From contig JADGDR010000004.1 in the NCBI GenBank assembly GCA_016744795.1, positions 62,001 to 126,000 on the forward strand: a stretch of 64,000 bases of DNA, written 5' to 3'. Positions 63,892 through 64,000 of the stretch are shown here, piece by piece. Both the position numbers and the translations under genes were made by a program. A model generated the notes under the pieces. The model did no database searches and was not told where the DNA came from. It saw nothing but the letters and a program-made list of their open reading frames with translations. Positions within the stretch are counted from its first letter, which is position 1; each line of letters begins with the position of its first letter. This stretch comes from Sulfurospirillum sp. (lineage in GTDB: Bacteria > Campylobacterota > Campylobacteria > Campylobacterales > Sulfurospirillaceae).

Positions 63892-64000
63892 ATGCAAGAG
63901 ATTCTAACAGCGGGAAGGTACTTTCGTAAAAAATTTGATTGTAATATATATAAAACTCCTATCTCTGTACTTGGATTTACCTGTCCAAATATAGATGGAA
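63892..64000 (+). CDS. radical SAM protein, TIGR01212/YhcC type, 3' partial
   Basis: An ATG at 63892, three bases after the purF stop, opens a frame to the window edge. Its visible 36 residues (A-G-R-Y-F-R-K-K-F then K-T-P-I-S-V-L-G-F-T-C-P-N-I-D-G) match the N-terminus of the YhcC-like TIGR01212 radical SAM family. The first cluster cysteine is in G-F-T-C-P-N-x-D-G; the other two should lie beyond the window. Function of the family is not established. Confidence 0.7.
   Translation, partial: MQEILTAGRYFRKKFDCNIYKTPISVLGFTCPNIDG

Overview
The window is a compact AT-rich bacterial chromosome segment, roughly one third G+C by eye. It has very short intergenic gaps (none above about 220 bases), frequent gene overlaps and many TTG/GTG starts. 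The gene content points to a Campylobacterota (epsilonproteobacterial) lineage, most likely a Sulfurimonas-like chemolithotroph. The evidence is a 14-gene complex I operon in which NuoE and NuoF are replaced by two small lineage-specific proteins, a pflA-like flagellar gene directly after nuoN, small c553-like cytochromes, an MqnP-type (futalosine pathway) prenyltransferase, a CetA/CetB-like energy-taxis pair and many two-component genes. The genus is an inference. No mobile element, CRISPR array, rRNA or tRNA was seen.

Layout. 1-4.3 kb: an ABC-transport auxiliary lipoprotein, an AI-2E family exporter, an OmpR-type two-component pair and two monoheme cytochromes. 4.3-9.4 kb: a methyltransferase, then a substrate-binding protein / histidine kinase / RepL-like response regulator triad, a cyclophilin and the P-II protein. 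9.5-16.6 kb: arginase and ornithine cyclodeaminase, pyrC, a PilZ protein and a polar amino-acid ABC importer. 16.8-23.6 kb: an EamA transporter, a lipoprotein, endonuclease IV, FadL-type porin plus acyl-CoA ligase, and an AAA+ ATPase. 23.7-37.4 kb: nuoA-nuoN. 37.4-41.5 kb: pflA, exonuclease III and an acyl-ACP thioesterase. 41.5-45.8 kb: miaA, then a PAS/winged-helix regulator, a DcuC-family carrier and isoaspartyl dipeptidase. 45.9-53.3 kb: mqnP, two small conserved genes, a chemoreceptor with its PAS partner, moaA, a cytochrome, a divergent moeA and rsmE. 53.4-64 kb: rpmE, rsmI, rlmB, a RodZ-like protein, an AlaC-like aminotransferase, homoserine dehydrogenase, YraN, trxA/trxB, dapB, purF and the start of a radical SAM gene.

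The most unusual signal is not a gene. The palindrome TACATGTA, usually within TTTACATGTA(A/G)A, occurs 34 times by my hand count, against two or three expected from base composition. Thirty-two copies lie inside genes, where they force Leu-His-Val, Thr-Cys-Lys or Tyr-Met-Tyr into variable parts of unrelated proteins, and they are absent from conserved stretches such as nuoH-nuoN. This resembles a highly iterated palindrome or a genome-wide recognition site.

Other leads are a PhoB-like 11-bp direct repeat at the -35 position of the dcuC/iadA promoter, next to a regulator that carries a PAS domain instead of a receiver; a leader with terminator-like structure in front of rpmE; a MoeA with degraded signature motifs; a permease carrying an extra beta-rich domain; and two candidate leaderless transcripts (pflA and the sensor triad).
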